A stretch of 44,936 nucleotides of DNA from contig NZ_FMCI01000055.1 in assembly GCF_900091845.1 (NCBI RefSeq), positions 1-44,936 on the forward strand, read 5' to 3'. The translations under genes and the position numbers were made by a program. Under the pieces are notes generated by a model. That model did no database searches. It worked only from the letters and a program-made list of their open reading frames with translations, and was not told where the DNA came from. Each line of letters begins with the position of its first letter. The stretch's first letter is position 1. This document shows positions 1 through 8,217 of this stretch, piece by piece. This DNA is from Streptomyces sp. SolWspMP-5a-2 (lineage in GTDB: Bacteria > Actinomycetota > Actinomycetes > Streptomycetales > Streptomycetaceae).

Positions 1-440
1 GGGGCCCGGTCGGCCGCCGCGCGGGCCGCGTCGGCCGCCGACACCGACGTCCCGGCCAGCGCGCGCCTGACCCGCGCGGTGCCGTCCTCGTCCTCCACCC
101 GGTCGCGCAGCACCGCGCCGGTGCGGGCGTCCACGTCGACGCCGTGCCAGGTGCCGCCCGCGGTCAGCACGTCGATCTCCCAGACGGCGGCCCCGCGGTG
201 GCTGTCGTCGTCGTCCCGTTCGGCGGAGACCGCGGTGCCCGGGGTGCGGGCCAGCGCCGCCCCGATCGCGTCGGCCGCCGTCACCTCCGCGCCGGCCGTC
301 CGGCCCGCCGTGCCGTCGTCGCCCTTCGCCGCGGCCGGCGTCCGCCGCCCGTCGTCCCCCGACACCGCGAGTGCCGTGGCCGTGCCGCCCCCGATCAGGG
401 CGACGGTCGTCACGGCCGCGATCACGATGTTGCGCTTCAT
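1..440 (-). CDS. PepSY-domain exported protein (3' end outside window)
   Basis: The frame reads leftward from ATG at 440 and runs off the window edge, so the C-terminus is missing. The start follows a clear GGGAGGAAA ribosome binding site. The first ~30 residues form a signal or anchor segment (MKRNIVIAAVTTVALIGG...), followed by a charged Gly/Ala linker. A region with the pattern ADAIGAAL...W.ID.....G....VDVD..TG.V matches PepSY repeats, and a second repeat seems to begin at the cut edge. PepSY modules are extracytoplasmic domains of unclear role, often near two-component systems. It diverges from the response regulator gene at 557, which suggests it is a target or accessory sensor of that system. 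The family is read from motif only. Confidence 0.75.
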   Translation of the reverse strand, partial: MKRNIVIAAVTTVALIGGGTATALAVSGDDGRRTPAAAKGDDGTAGRTAGAEVTAADAIGAALARTPGTAVSAERDDDDSHRGAAVWEIDVLTAGGTWHGVDVDARTGAVLRDRVEDEDGTARVRRALAGTSVSAADAARAAADRA

Positions 441-506
441 GGCGTTTCCTCCCGAGTGGTGTCGTTCTCGACAGGCACCACCGTCGCCCACCCCGGCTGA
501 GCCCAG

Positions 507-535
507 CCTGAAACTTCCTGAAGGGATCTTCAGGA
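507..535. promoter_or_regulatory. Candidate response-regulator site between PepSY gene and two-component operon
   Basis: CCTGAAA (507) and CCTGAAG (517) are direct repeats 10 bp apart, as expected for tandem OmpR-family binding. The second repeat also pairs with a downstream copy to form TCCTGAA-N6-TTCAGGA (516-535). The site lies 22 bp upstream of the regulator start and 67 bp from the divergent PepSY start, so autoregulation of both is plausible. Confidence 0.5.
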
Positions 536-556
536 CGGCTTTGCGACCCTGGAGGC

Positions 557-1225
557 ATGCGCCTGTTGATCGTGGAGGACGAGAAGCGCCTCGCGCTGTC
601 CCTGGCCAGGGGACTGACCGCCGAGGGGTACGCGGTGGACGTCGTCCACGACGGCCGCGAGGGCCTGCGCCGCGCCGCCGAGGGGGTCCACGACCTGGTG
701 ATCCTGGACATCATGCTGCCCGGCCTCAACGGCTACCGGGTCTGCGCCGCGCTGCGCGCCGGTGGCCACGAGGTGCCCGTCCTGATGCTGACCGCCAAGG
801 ACGGCGAGTACGACGAGGCCGAGGGCCTGGACACCGGCGCCGACGACTACCTCACCAAGCCGTTCTCGTACGTCGTGCTGGTCGCCAGGGTCAGGGCGCT
901 GCTGCGCCGCCGCGAGCGGGGTCCCGGCGCCTCCCCGGTCCGCGTCCTCGGCGAGCTGCGGATCGACACCGCGGCCCGCCGGGTCTTCCTGCGGGACGCC
1001 GAAGTGGCCCTCACCGCCAAGGAGTTCGCCGTCCTCGACCACCTCGCGGGGCGGGCGGGCGAGGTGGTCTCCAAGGCCGAGATCCTGGAGCACGTCTGGG
1101 ACTTCGCCTACGACGGCGACCCCAACATCGTCGAGGTGTACGTCAGCACCCTGCGCCGCAAGCTGCGCGCCGACCTCATCAGGACCGTGCGCGGCGCCGG
1201 GTACCGGCTGGAGAGCGGGCGGTGA
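557..1225 (+). CDS. OmpR-family response regulator
   Basis: A 222-residue two-domain regulator. The receiver domain (1-~120) has acidic residues ED at 7-8, the phospho-acceptor Asp51 in LVILDIMLPG, Thr79 and Lys101 in LTKPF. The C-terminal winged-helix domain (~128-220) contains the LTAKEFAVL and VEVYVSTLRRKL segments of the OmpR/PhoB class. The start ATG is preceded by GGAGG only one base away, an unusually short spacing. The stop overlaps the GTG of the kinase gene by 4 bases, so the two are translationally coupled. It is expected to be phosphorylated by that kinase and to bind the repeats at 507-535. The signal and regulon cannot be read from sequence. Confidence 0.93.
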   Translation: MRLLIVEDEKRLALSLARGLTAEGYAVDVVHDGREGLRRAAEGVHDLVILDIMLPGLNGYRVCAALRAGGHEVPVLMLTAKDGEYDEAEGLDTGADDYLTKPFSYVVLVARVRALLRRRERGPGASPVRVLGELRIDTAARRVFLRDAEVALTAKEFAVLDHLAGRAGEVVSKAEILEHVWDFAYDGDPNIVEVYVSTLRRKLRADLIRTVRGAGYRLESGR

Positions 1226-2748
1226 GCCGGGTCCTCGGGTCGGTCCGGGCCAGGGCCACCCTCGGCGCCACCCTCGTGGTCGCGGTGGCGCTGCTCGCGG
1301 CCGGGGCGGCCGTGCTGCTCTCCCTGCGCGGCAACCTGCTCGACCAGGCCGACACCCAGGCCGAGCGCTCCGCCCGCGCGGTGGCCGCCGACCTCGCCGC
1401 GGGCACCGCCTACGACGCGCTCGACCTGGACGACGACGGGCCGCCCGTGCAGGTCGTCGACGAGGACGGCCGCCTGGTCGCCGCGAGCGACGGCCTGCAG
1501 GCCGTCTCCGGGACCGGCACCACCGCCGCGCGCCCCCGGCCGTCGCCCGCCGCGACGGCCACCCCGGACGACCACCGCGACGACGGCGGCGACGGAGACG
1601 ACGACCGCGACGGGGACGGCGACGACGACGGCAACGGCCGCTCGGGCAGGGGCCGTTCGGGCGGCGATGACGACGACGGGTACGCCACCCTGCGGCCCGG
1701 CGAGATCGCGGACGAGGTCCGCTACGCCGACGGCTCCGCGACCGTCGACGGGGACCGCGCCGACTACCGCTTCGCCGCCGTCCAGGTCGAGGTCCCCGGC
1801 AAGGGCCGCCTCACCGTGCACGCGGGCGCCGGACTCGCCACCGAGCAGGGCGCCGTGCGCACCGCGCTGACCGTCATGCTGGTCGGCTTCCCGCTGCTGC
1901 TGTGCGTCGTCGGGGCCGTCACCTGGCTGGTCACCCGGCGGGCGCTGCGCCCGGTCGAGGGGATCAGGCGGGAGCTGGCCGCGATCACCGCCTCCGCGGA
2001 CCTCGCCCGCCGGGTGCCGGTGCCGGACGCGCACGACGAGGTCGCCCGGCTGGCCCGCACCACCAACGAGACGCTGACCGCCCTGGAGACCTCGGTGGAG
2101 CGCCAGCGCCGGTTCGTCGCCGACGCCTCCCACGAACTGCGCAGCCCGATCGCCTCGCTGCGCACCCAGTTGGAGGTCGGCGAGGCGCACCCCGGCCTGC
2201 TGGACGTGCCGGGCGCGGTCGAGGACACCGTGCGGCTGCAGCGGCTGGCCGCGGATCTGCTGCTGCTGGCCCGGCTGGACGCGGGGGAGAAGCCCGCGCG
2301 GACCCTGGTGGACCTCGCGGAGCTGGCCCGCGAGCGCGCCGCGGGCCGGGCCGGGGTGACGGTGGGTGCCGACGACGCCGTCCCGGTCTCCGGTTCGCGG
2401 GGGCAACTGGCGCGGGTGCTGGACAACCTGCTGGACAACGCGGCCCGGCACGCCCGCGGGCGGATCTCGGTCGCGGTGCGGCGGGAGGGCGGCCGGGCGG
2501 TCCTCGCGGTCGCCGACGACGGCGACGGGGTGCCCGAGGCGGACCGGGAGCGGATCTTCGAGCGGTTCGTGCGGCGCGACGACGCCCGCAGCCGTGACGA
2601 CGGCGGGGCCGGGCTCGGGCTCGCCATCGCGCGGGACATCGCGGTCCGCCACGGCGGCACCCTCACCGTCCGGCGCTCACCGGCCGGGGGCGCGCTGTTC
2701 GAACTGCGCCTGCCCCCGGGCGCGGTGGGGCCGCGCGCGGTGTCCTAG
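1222..2748 (+). CDS. Sensor histidine kinase with Asp-rich extracytoplasmic insert
   Basis: A 508-residue membrane kinase starting at GTG 1222, inside the regulator's stop. Order: TM1 (~15-35), an extracytoplasmic sensor (~36-212), TM2 (~213-237), HAMP (~238-292), HisKA with His304 in DASHELRSPI, and a HATPase domain with DNLLDNAARHA (N box), ADDGDGVP (G1) and GAGLGLAI (G2). The sensor contains a low-complexity stretch (residues 116-153) with 17 Asp in 38 residues, interrupted by a Gly/Arg/Ser segment. Such runs could bind cations or cationic peptides, but that is inference. Partner: the regulator at 557; likely also linked with the divergent PepSY protein. Confidence 0.93.
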   Translation: MSRVLGSVRARATLGATLVVAVALLAAGAAVLLSLRGNLLDQADTQAERSARAVAADLAAGTAYDALDLDDDGPPVQVVDEDGRLVAASDGLQAVSGTGTTAARPRPSPAATATPDDHRDDGGDGDDDRDGDGDDDGNGRSGRGRSGGDDDDGYATLRPGEIADEVRYADGSATVDGDRADYRFAAVQVEVPGKGRLTVHAGAGLATEQGAVRTALTVMLVGFPLLLCVVGAVTWLVTRRALRPVEGIRRELAAITASADLARRVPVPDAHDEVARLARTTNETLTALETSVERQRRFVADASHELRSPIASLRTQLEVGEAHPGLLDVPGAVEDTVRLQRLAADLLLLARLDAGEKPARTLVDLAELARERAAGRAGVTVGADDAVPVSGSRGQLARVLDNLLDNAARHARGRISVAVRREGGRAVLAVADDGDGVPEADRERIFERFVRRDDARSRDDGGAGLGLAIARDIAVRHGGTLTVRRSPAGGALFELRLPPGAVGPRAVS

Positions 2749-2812
2749 GGGCGCCGTCCGCCTGCTCGCGTCCGACCGCTCGCGTCGGGCCGCTCCGGTC
2801 CGGCGGCGGGTG

Positions 2813-3289
2813 TCAGGGGCGGCCGCGCTGGCCGCGCAGGTGCTGGGCGATCGGCTTGAGCGCCGTCTCCAGGTCGGCCAGGGCGTCGGGGGAGAGCAGG
2901 TCGATGAAGTGCTTGCGCACGGAGGCCACGTGGTGCGGCGAGACCTTCCGCATGGTCTCCAGGCCGTGCGCGGTCAGGACGGCGAACAGGCCCCGGCGGT
3001 CGGACTCGCAGTTCTCGCGCCGGACCAGGTCGGCGTTCTCCATCCGGGTGATCTGGTGCGAGAGCCGGCTCTTGGACTGGAGGGTGGCGGCAGCGAGGTC
3101 GCTCATCCGCATCCGCATCTCGTCCGACTCGGAGAGGTTCACGAGGATCTCGTAGTCGTTGATCGTCAGGCCGAACGGCTGGAGGTCCTTCTCCAGTTGG
3201 TACGTCAACAGCCTGTTGACCTCCAGGTGGGTGCGCCAGGCGCACTGCTCCGCATCGGTCAGCCAGTGCGTGGCCGTCTCAGTCTCCAT
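2813..3289 (-). CDS. MarR-family transcriptional regulator
   Basis: A 158-residue protein with MarR architecture: an N-terminal helix, then a winged helix with FGLTINDYEILVNLSES, the recognition region SDLAAATLQSKSRLSHQITRME, the wing DRRG, and C-terminal dimerisation helices. Only two Cys are present and there is no OhrR-type N-terminal Cys, so a thiol switch is not evident. No ribosome binding site precedes the ATG. A TAGACT box lies 6 bases upstream of the start, pointing to a leaderless transcript. It is in the same orientation as the AIM24 operon but 92 bp downstream of it. The ligand is unknown. Confidence 0.88.
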   Translation of the reverse strand: METETATHWLTDAEQCAWRTHLEVNRLLTYQLEKDLQPFGLTINDYEILVNLSESDEMRMRMSDLAAATLQSKSRLSHQITRMENADLVRRENCESDRRGLFAVLTAHGLETMRKVSPHHVASVRKHFIDLLSPDALADLETALKPIAQHLRGQRGRP

Positions 3290-3295
3290 GAGTGA

Positions 3296-3301
3296 AGTCT
3301 A
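3296..3301 (-). promoter_or_regulatory. -10 box for leaderless MarR transcript
   Basis: On the minus strand TAGACT is followed by 6 bases and the ATG at 3289. No purine-rich ribosome binding site is present. No convincing -35 is seen. Confidence 0.4.
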
Positions 3302-3381
3302 CCTAAGATGTTGAATGGTGAACTAGCCTGGGCGGTGTGACGGCGTGCACGCGTTCGACGTCACACTCCGCAGGCTACCGC

Positions 3382-4182
3382 TCACAGCCCGAAGCGGCGC
3401 TGGAGATCACCGAGCTGTCCGGGAAGGCGCTGTCCCCCGGGGCCCGGGGCCCCGCCGGTCTGCGGACCCTGGCCGCCGGGCACCCCGGCCTGCTGCGGAG
3501 GCGCCCCGATCGGCTGCTCCGCCATCAGCGCCTCGCTCGACTGGAGCAGCACCGTCCCGGCCCCGACGAACTCGAACTGGTGCTCCTCGCCCGAGGCCCC
3601 GCCGAAGCCCGTCATCGCACGTAGGCCGCCCAGGACGCCGGTCAGGTAGCCGTGGTCGTAGTGGTGGCACGGGGAGGGGCAGTCGGCCCAGCCGACCAGC
3701 GCCTGCGGGTCGACCCGGATCGGCGGTTCCATGAACACCACGGGGCCGTTCGAGGCGGCCACGAACTTGCCCGTCCCGATCAGGGTCAGGAACCCGGGCA
3801 CGATCGACTGCTTGAGGGCGAGACTTGGCTGAAAAGCGAGGAGATTGCCCGAGCGAATGGTCAGGTTGCCCTCGTCGAGGTCGAAGGAGTTCACGTCGAA
3901 GGCCCGGTCGGCGAGGAGCATCTTGCCCGAGCCCTCCGCCACCACCCAGTCGCTCGCGTGCAGAGGCGAATGGAACGACCGCCGCACCAGGTGGTCCAGA
4001 CGGCCGTGTCCGATGCCGTTGAAGTCGATCGCCCCGTAGTAGGCGATCATCTTCCCCTTCTGGAGGAACCACTGGCCGCCCTTCAGCTCCACGCAGAAGG
4101 TGTAGTCGTTCACGTTGTCGTCGACCGGCAGGGTCGACGGGTCGAAGACCGCCGGACCGCCGGCGCCCGCGTACCCGCTCAC
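3382..4182 (-). CDS. AIM24-family protein, third gene of the triplet
   Basis: A 266-residue member of the AIM24 family (DUF124; beta-rich, TRAP-like fold; function in bacteria unknown). Family features: the opening CVELKGGQWFLQKGKMIAYY, G/SGKMLLADRA in the middle, GNLLAFQPSL, and GEEHQFEFVGAGTVLLQSSE near the end of the fold. A Gly/Pro/Gln-rich tail (~225-266) follows the fold and is absent from the two upstream paralogues. The ATG overlaps the stop of the preceding paralogue (ATGA), so it is translationally coupled. No signal peptide is seen. Confidence 0.85.
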   Translation of the reverse strand: MSGYAGAGGPAVFDPSTLPVDDNVNDYTFCVELKGGQWFLQKGKMIAYYGAIDFNGIGHGRLDHLVRRSFHSPLHASDWVVAEGSGKMLLADRAFDVNSFDLDEGNLTIRSGNLLAFQPSLALKQSIVPGFLTLIGTGKFVAASNGPVVFMEPPIRVDPQALVGWADCPSPCHHYDHGYLTGVLGGLRAMTGFGGASGEEHQFEFVGAGTVLLQSSEALMAEQPIGAPPQQAGVPGGQGPQTGGAPGPGGQRLPGQLGDLQRRFGL

Positions 4183-4838
4183 AGCTTCTCCTCCGACGCC
4201 TGGACGTACACCGCACCGCTCCCGCTCAGCTCCAGTTGGAACGCCTCGCCCGACCCCCGCCCCACCATCTCCCGCCAGCCGAGCGCGGCCGAGAGCTTGT
4301 TGCGGACGTCGCCGTGGTGGGCGACGTACGCCTGCGGGTCGACGTGCACCGGGCGCTGCGGGGTGATCGGGACCTCGAAGACCCCGCCGTGCGCCATCAC
4401 GGCCACCGCGCCCCGGCCCTGCAGCGTGGTGGTGAACAGGCCCTGCCCGGTCACCTGGCCGCGCACCATGCCCATCACCCCGCCCTGCGAGCCCATGAAC
4501 ATGGTGCCCTGCTGGAGGGTGCCCTCGAAGGCGAGCAGCCGGTCCGCCTCCACGTAGAGGGTGTCGCCGGTCAGCTCGATGACCTGGACGTGGTGGCCGC
4601 CGTGCCCGAACAGCACCGTGCCGCTGCCCTCGACGGTCATCAGCGGGGTCGCCTCGTTCGCCACCCGGCGCCCGATCATCGACATGAAGCCGCCCTGCCC
4701 GCCCTGGATGTTCGGGGTGAACGACACCTCGCCCCGGTAGGCGAGCATCGCCCCGCGCTGGCTGTACAGCCGCTGTCCCGGCTGGAGCGTGGCCTCCACC
4801 ATCTTGGAGTTGATCTCGCGGAAGCCCATCTCACACAT
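4179..4838 (-). CDS. AIM24-family protein, second gene of the triplet
   Basis: A 219-residue AIM24 paralogue. It has the repeated Gly-rich beta pattern (LQPGQRLYSQRGAMLAYRG, MTVEGSGTVLFG, GDTLYVEADRLLAFE, GEAFQLELSGSGAVYVQASE). The start ATG at 4838 lies within the last 8 bases of the upstream gene, and its stop overlaps the downstream start by 4 bases. An ATG at 4829 is an alternative start. The middle gene of a coupled operon, it probably forms hetero-oligomers with its neighbours (inference). No membrane segment is seen. Confidence 0.87.
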   Translation of the reverse strand: MCEMGFREINSKMVEATLQPGQRLYSQRGAMLAYRGEVSFTPNIQGGQGGFMSMIGRRVANEATPLMTVEGSGTVLFGHGGHHVQVIELTGDTLYVEADRLLAFEGTLQQGTMFMGSQGGVMGMVRGQVTGQGLFTTTLQGRGAVAVMAHGGVFEVPITPQRPVHVDPQAYVAHHGDVRNKLSAALGWREMVGRGSGEAFQLELSGSGAVYVQASEEKL

Positions 4839-5469
4839 CCCCCGCGATCGTGTCGCGCTCGCTCGGCTGGACGTACACCAGGCCGTCCCCCTCGAACCGG
4901 ATCTGGAACGCCTCGCCGCCGCCCTCGCCGAGGAAGGTGCGGAACGTCACCCCGGACTGGAACGTCTGCCGCAGCCCGCCCTGGTGGGCGATGTAGGCGC
5001 CCGGGTCGACGGTCAGCGGGTACTGGGGGCTGACCCGCAGCACCACGGCGGGCCCGTCGGAGAGGATCGCCGCCTGCCCGTGGCCCTCGACCGTGGTGGT
5101 GAACAGGCCGTTGCCCTGGGAGGCGCCGCGCAGCCCGGTGAACGTGGTGCCGGTGCGCAGCCCGGCGTCGGTCACCAGCAGGTTGCTCGACTCGACGTAC
5201 AGCTTGTCGCCCTGGAGGCCGACGAGGTTGATCTCGGCGGCGCGGTCCGCGAACCAGCAGGTGCCGTGTCCCTTCACCTCCATCACCGTCATCTGCTCGC
5301 CGGTGATCCGGCGGGTGACCATCCCCCGGATGCCCTCACCGCCGCCGGTCAGTTTCTTGAACGCCATCTGCCCGTCGTACGCGACCATCGAGCCGTTCTT
5401 CGCCTTCACGGCGTCCCCGGTCATGTCGACGGCGAGCACCTTGCTGCCTTGGAGTCGGAACATCGCCAC
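4831..5469 (-). CDS. AIM24-family protein, first gene of the triplet
   Basis: A 212-residue AIM24 paralogue heading the operon. Motifs parallel the other two: [69 protein letters not shown]. The start is GTG 5469, with an in-frame ATG at 5463. A TACCTT box ends 6 bases before the GTG, so the transcript may be leaderless. The promoter region shared with the divergent DUF3817 gene holds repeated CGTTTGT half sites. Confidence 0.87.
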   Translation of the reverse strand: MAMFRLQGSKVLAVDMTGDAVKAKNGSMVAYDGQMAFKKLTGGGEGIRGMVTRRITGEQMTVMEVKGHGTCWFADRAAEINLVGLQGDKLYVESSNLLVTDAGLRTGTTFTGLRGASQGNGLFTTTVEGHGQAAILSDGPAVVLRVSPQYPLTVDPGAYIAHQGGLRQTFQSGVTFRTFLGEGGGEAFQIRFEGDGLVYVQPSERDTIAGDV

Positions 5470-5475
5470 CCTGCG

Positions 5476-5550
5476 AAGGTAACCCCCACCGCCGTCGCGT
5501 CCCCCGCGTTTGTCACAATGGCACGACGTTTGTGCCCGCGTTCACAAACG
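5476..5550. promoter_or_regulatory. Divergent promoter region with CGTTTGT dyad
   Basis: A minus-strand -10 box TACCTT (5476-5481) serves the AIM24 operon. Upstream is a perfect dyad CGTTTGTG-N8-CACAAACG (5527-5550). A further direct CGTTTGT lies at 5507-5513, 20 bp (about two helical turns) from the left arm. This is a likely operator for an unknown regulator controlling the AIM24 genes, the DUF3817 gene, or both. Confidence 0.5.
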
Positions 5551-5607
5551 CGTCGGCGCCTCGTCCCGTCCGCCGGCGTCCTTCCCGCCGACCACCGAAG
5601 GTGACCC

Positions 5608-5952
5608 GTGGACATCAAGACCGCCTCCGCCCTCCGCCGCCTCCGCCTCGTCTCCGCGCCCGAGGCGGTCTCCTTCCTGCTGCTGCTGGTCTGCTCGGTG
5701 CTGAAGCGGACCACCGACTTCAACGCGGTCCCGGCCATGGGCATGATCCACGGCGTCCTGTTCATCCTGTACGTGATCTTCTGGGCGGACGCCTGGAACC
5801 GCGCCCGCTGGAGCCTGGGCACCGCCGCGCTCTACTTCGTCCTGTCGGTCCTGCCGACCGGCGGCTTCTTCGCCGAGCGCCGCCTCAAGCGCGCCGCCGA
5901 GGACGAGGTCATCGCCTCCCGGGCCCGCCGCGAAGGGGTGGTCGGCGCATGA
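5608..5952 (+). CDS. DUF3817 membrane protein
   Basis: A 114-residue protein with three predicted membrane helices (about 18-32, 44-62 and 70-88). Conserved features of DUF3817 are present: [13 protein letters not shown], the [16 protein letters not shown] segment and [12 protein letters not shown] followed by a basic tail. Start is GTG 5608 after GAAGGTG. Its stop overlaps the next start (ATGA). Function is unknown. A second DUF3817 gene lies at 14250. Confidence 0.83.
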   Translation: MDIKTASALRRLRLVSAPEAVSFLLLLVCSVLKRTTDFNAVPAMGMIHGVLFILYVIFWADAWNRARWSLGTAALYFVLSVLPTGGFFAERRLKRAAEDEVIASRARREGVVGA

Positions 5953-6245
5953 TCGTCGCCTTCTCCGTGACGCCGCTCGGCGTCGGCGAGGACGTCGGGG
6001 AGTACGTCGCCGACGCGGTCCGGGTGGTGCGCGCCTCCGGGCTGCCGCACCGCACCGACGCCATGTTCACCTCGATCGAGGGCGAGTGGGACGAGGTCAT
6101 GGACGTCGTCAGGCGGGCGGTCGCCGCCGTCGAGGCGCGGGCCCCGCGGGTCTCCCTGGTCCTCAAGGCCGACCTGCGCCCAGGAGTGACGGACGGCCTC
6201 ACCTCCAAGGTGGACACGGTGGAGCGCCACCTGGCCGCCGACTGA
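5949..6245 (+). CDS. MTH1187/YqgV-type thiamine-binding protein
   Basis: A 98-residue ferredoxin-like protein. The N-terminal [24 protein letters not shown], the central H.T....[11 protein letters not shown] and the C-terminal [21 protein letters not shown] match the MTH1187/YkoF-like family that binds thiamine or related small ligands. It is translationally coupled to the DUF3817 gene. It is cytoplasmic, with no signal. Its role in cofactor handling is inferred from family only, since no thiamine pathway gene or TPP riboswitch is seen nearby. Confidence 0.82.
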   Translation: MIVAFSVTPLGVGEDVGEYVADAVRVVRASGLPHRTDAMFTSIEGEWDEVMDVVRRAVAAVEARAPRVSLVLKADLRPGVTDGLTSKVDTVERHLAAD

Positions 6246-6404
6246 CCGCACCCTCGTCAACCTCCGGCTGTCCACGGGCACTTGACGGACGTCCGCGCAC
6301 CGCGCGCGGCCGTCCCGACGGTGCCCGTAGCCGATTCGGGGGACGCCCACCTGGCCGCTCCAAGTCGACATGTACCCATATCTCCATTTTGGTGAGGTTA
6401 TCGG

Positions 6405-6423
6405 GATCACTGTTCGATCACTG
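6405..6423 (+). promoter_or_regulatory. Tandem GATCACTG repeat in cslA leader
   Basis: GATCACTG occurs twice (6405-6412, 6416-6423), 11 bp apart, about one helical turn. It lies in an unusually A+T-rich leader directly before the cslA ribosome binding site. It could be a repressor site or an RNA feature. The regulator is not identified. Confidence 0.35.
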
Positions 6424-6432
6424 GAGGGCCCC

Positions 6433-8214
6433 GTGCGGCAGCCTGACGAGGGCTACGAATACGACACCCACAGCCGACTGGCCGGACCGCTCACCGAGCC
6501 CCCGGCCGGGCCGTACCGGGTGCGGTACACCTCGCTCCTCTCGCGTGAGCCGCACCGAATACGCGCCGTCCTGCTGATGACCCTCGCCCCGGTCCTCACC
6601 GGCGCGCTGCTCGTCTACCTGGTCTGGCCCACCCACTGGGTGGAGCGCGAGGGCGGTGAGGAGTGGCTGGTCGGTCTCGACACCACGATGCTCATAGCCA
6701 TCGGCCTCATCGAGCTGTTCATGGTGGTCAACGTGGCCTCCGTCGCCCACGCCACCCTGGTCGCCCGCGACCCCGTCCCGGTCGTCCCCGAACCCGGCAC
6801 CCGCGTCGCCTTCCTGACCACGTACGTCCCCGGCAAGGAACCCCTCGCGATGGTCCGCGCGACCCTGGAGGGCGCGGTCCGCATCAGCCACCCCGGCCTC
6901 CTGGACGTCTGGCTCCTCGACGAGGGCGACGACGAGCAGGCCAAGGCGCTCTGCGCCGAACTGGGGGTGCGCCACTTCACCCGCGACGGCGTCCCCGAGT
7001 GGAACCGCCCCAAGGGCGTCCACAAGGCCCGCACCAAGCACGGCAACTACAACGCGTGGATCGCCATGCACGGCGACGCGTACGACTTCTTCGCCTCCGT
7101 CGACACCGACCACGTGCCCAGCCCGCACTTCCTCGAGCGGATGATGGGCTACTTCCGGGACCCGGACGTCGCCTTCGTCGTCGGACCGCAGGTCTACGGC
7201 AACTACGCCAACCCCGTCACCAAGGCCGCGGAGTCGCAGCAGTTCCTCTTCCACGCGCTGATCCAGCGGGCGGGCAACCGCTACCGCGCGCCGATGTTCG
7301 TCGGCACCAACAACGTGGTGCGGATCTCCGCCGTCCGGCAGATCGGCGGCCTCTACGACTCCATCACCGAGGACATGGCGACAGGGTTCGAGATCCACCG
7401 CCGCCGCAACCCCGCCACCGGCCGCCACTGGCGCTCCGTGTACACCCCCGACGTCCTCGCCGTCGGCGAGGGCCCGGCCTCCTGGACCGACTTCTTCACC
7501 CAGCAGCTCCGCTGGTCGCGCGGGACGTACGAGACGCTGTTCAAGCAGTACTGGAAGGCACCGTTCACGATGCCGCCCGGCAGGCTGTTCTCGTACACGA
7601 TGATGCTCGTCTACTACCCCATGACGGCCGTCAACTGGCTTCTGGGCATCCTCAGTTGCGTGCTGTTCCTCTGGTTCGGCGCCTCCGGCACCCAGGTCAC
7701 CGCCTCCGTCTGGCTGATGCTCTACAGCGACGCGGCGGCCCTCCAGATCGGCCTCTACCTCTGGAACCGCCGGCACAACGTCTCCCCGCACGAACCCGAG
7801 GGCTCCGGCGGGCTGGCCGGGATGGCGATGTCCGCGCTCTCCGCGCCCATCTACCTCAAGTCGCTCGGCGCGGCCGTGCTCCGCCGTCCCAGCCGGTTCG
7901 TGGTGACGCCCAAGGGCGGCGACAGCAGCGCCGACCGGGTCCTCACCTTCCGCGTCCACCTGTTCTGGGCGACCCTGCTCGCGGCCTCCCTCACCGCCTC
8001 CGTCGTCCTCGACCACACCCACGCGGCCATGCGGACCTGGGCCGTCCTCGCCATGGTGATCGCCCTGGCGCCCGTCGTGGTGTGGTGCTCCACGCTGCTC
8101 ACCGAGCGCCGCGAACGGCGGCCGGTGCCCCGCGCCGCCCGGCCCAGGGAGAGCGCCGAACCCGCCCTCGCCGGCAGCGCCCCGGTCTCCGGCTCCCCGA
8201 CAGGAGGCAACTAG
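6433..8214 (+). CDS. cslA: Cellulose synthase-like GT2 membrane glycosyltransferase CslA
   Basis: Processive family-2 glycosyltransferase, known in Streptomyces to make the beta-glucan-like polymer at hyphal tips. With the start at GTG 6433 it has 593 residues: two N-terminal helices (~44-64, ~84-104), the GT domain with the DEGDD segment (163-167), DTD (224-226), the catalytic TED (312-314) and QQLRW (357-361), then several C-terminal helices. I chose GTG 6433 because GGAGGG lies 5 bases upstream. The longer frame from ATG 6370 lacks a binding site and covers A+T-rich leader sequence. It ends 3 bases before glxA and forms an operon with it. There is no PilZ domain, so cyclic-di-GMP control is not suggested. 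Confidence 0.93.
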   Translation: MRQPDEGYEYDTHSRLAGPLTEPPAGPYRVRYTSLLSREPHRIRAVLLMTLAPVLTGALLVYLVWPTHWVEREGGEEWLVGLDTTMLIAIGLIELFMVVNVASVAHATLVARDPVPVVPEPGTRVAFLTTYVPGKEPLAMVRATLEGAVRISHPGLLDVWLLDEGDDEQAKALCAELGVRHFTRDGVPEWNRPKGVHKARTKHGNYNAWIAMHGDAYDFFASVDTDHVPSPHFLERMMGYFRDPDVAFVVGPQVYGNYANPVTKAAESQQFLFHALIQRAGNRYRAPMFVGTNNVVRISAVRQIGGLYDSITEDMATGFEIHRRRNPATGRHWRSVYTPDVLAVGEGPASWTDFFTQQLRWSRGTYETLFKQYWKAPFTMPPGRLFSYTMMLVYYPMTAVNWLLGILSCVLFLWFGASGTQVTASVWLMLYSDAAALQIGLYLWNRRHNVSPHEPEGSGGLAGMAMSALSAPIYLKSLGAAVLRRPSRFVVTPKGGDSSADRVLTFRVHLFWATLLAASLTASVVLDHTHAAMRTWAVLAMVIALAPVVVWCSTLLTERRERRPVPRAARPRESAEPALAGSAPVSGSPTGGN

Positions 8215-8217
8215 GCC

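Noticed and set aside
5900..6260. TPP riboswitch near the thiamine-binding gene
   Set aside because: The gene is translationally coupled to DUF3817, and no THI-box sequence is seen in the leader before 5608.
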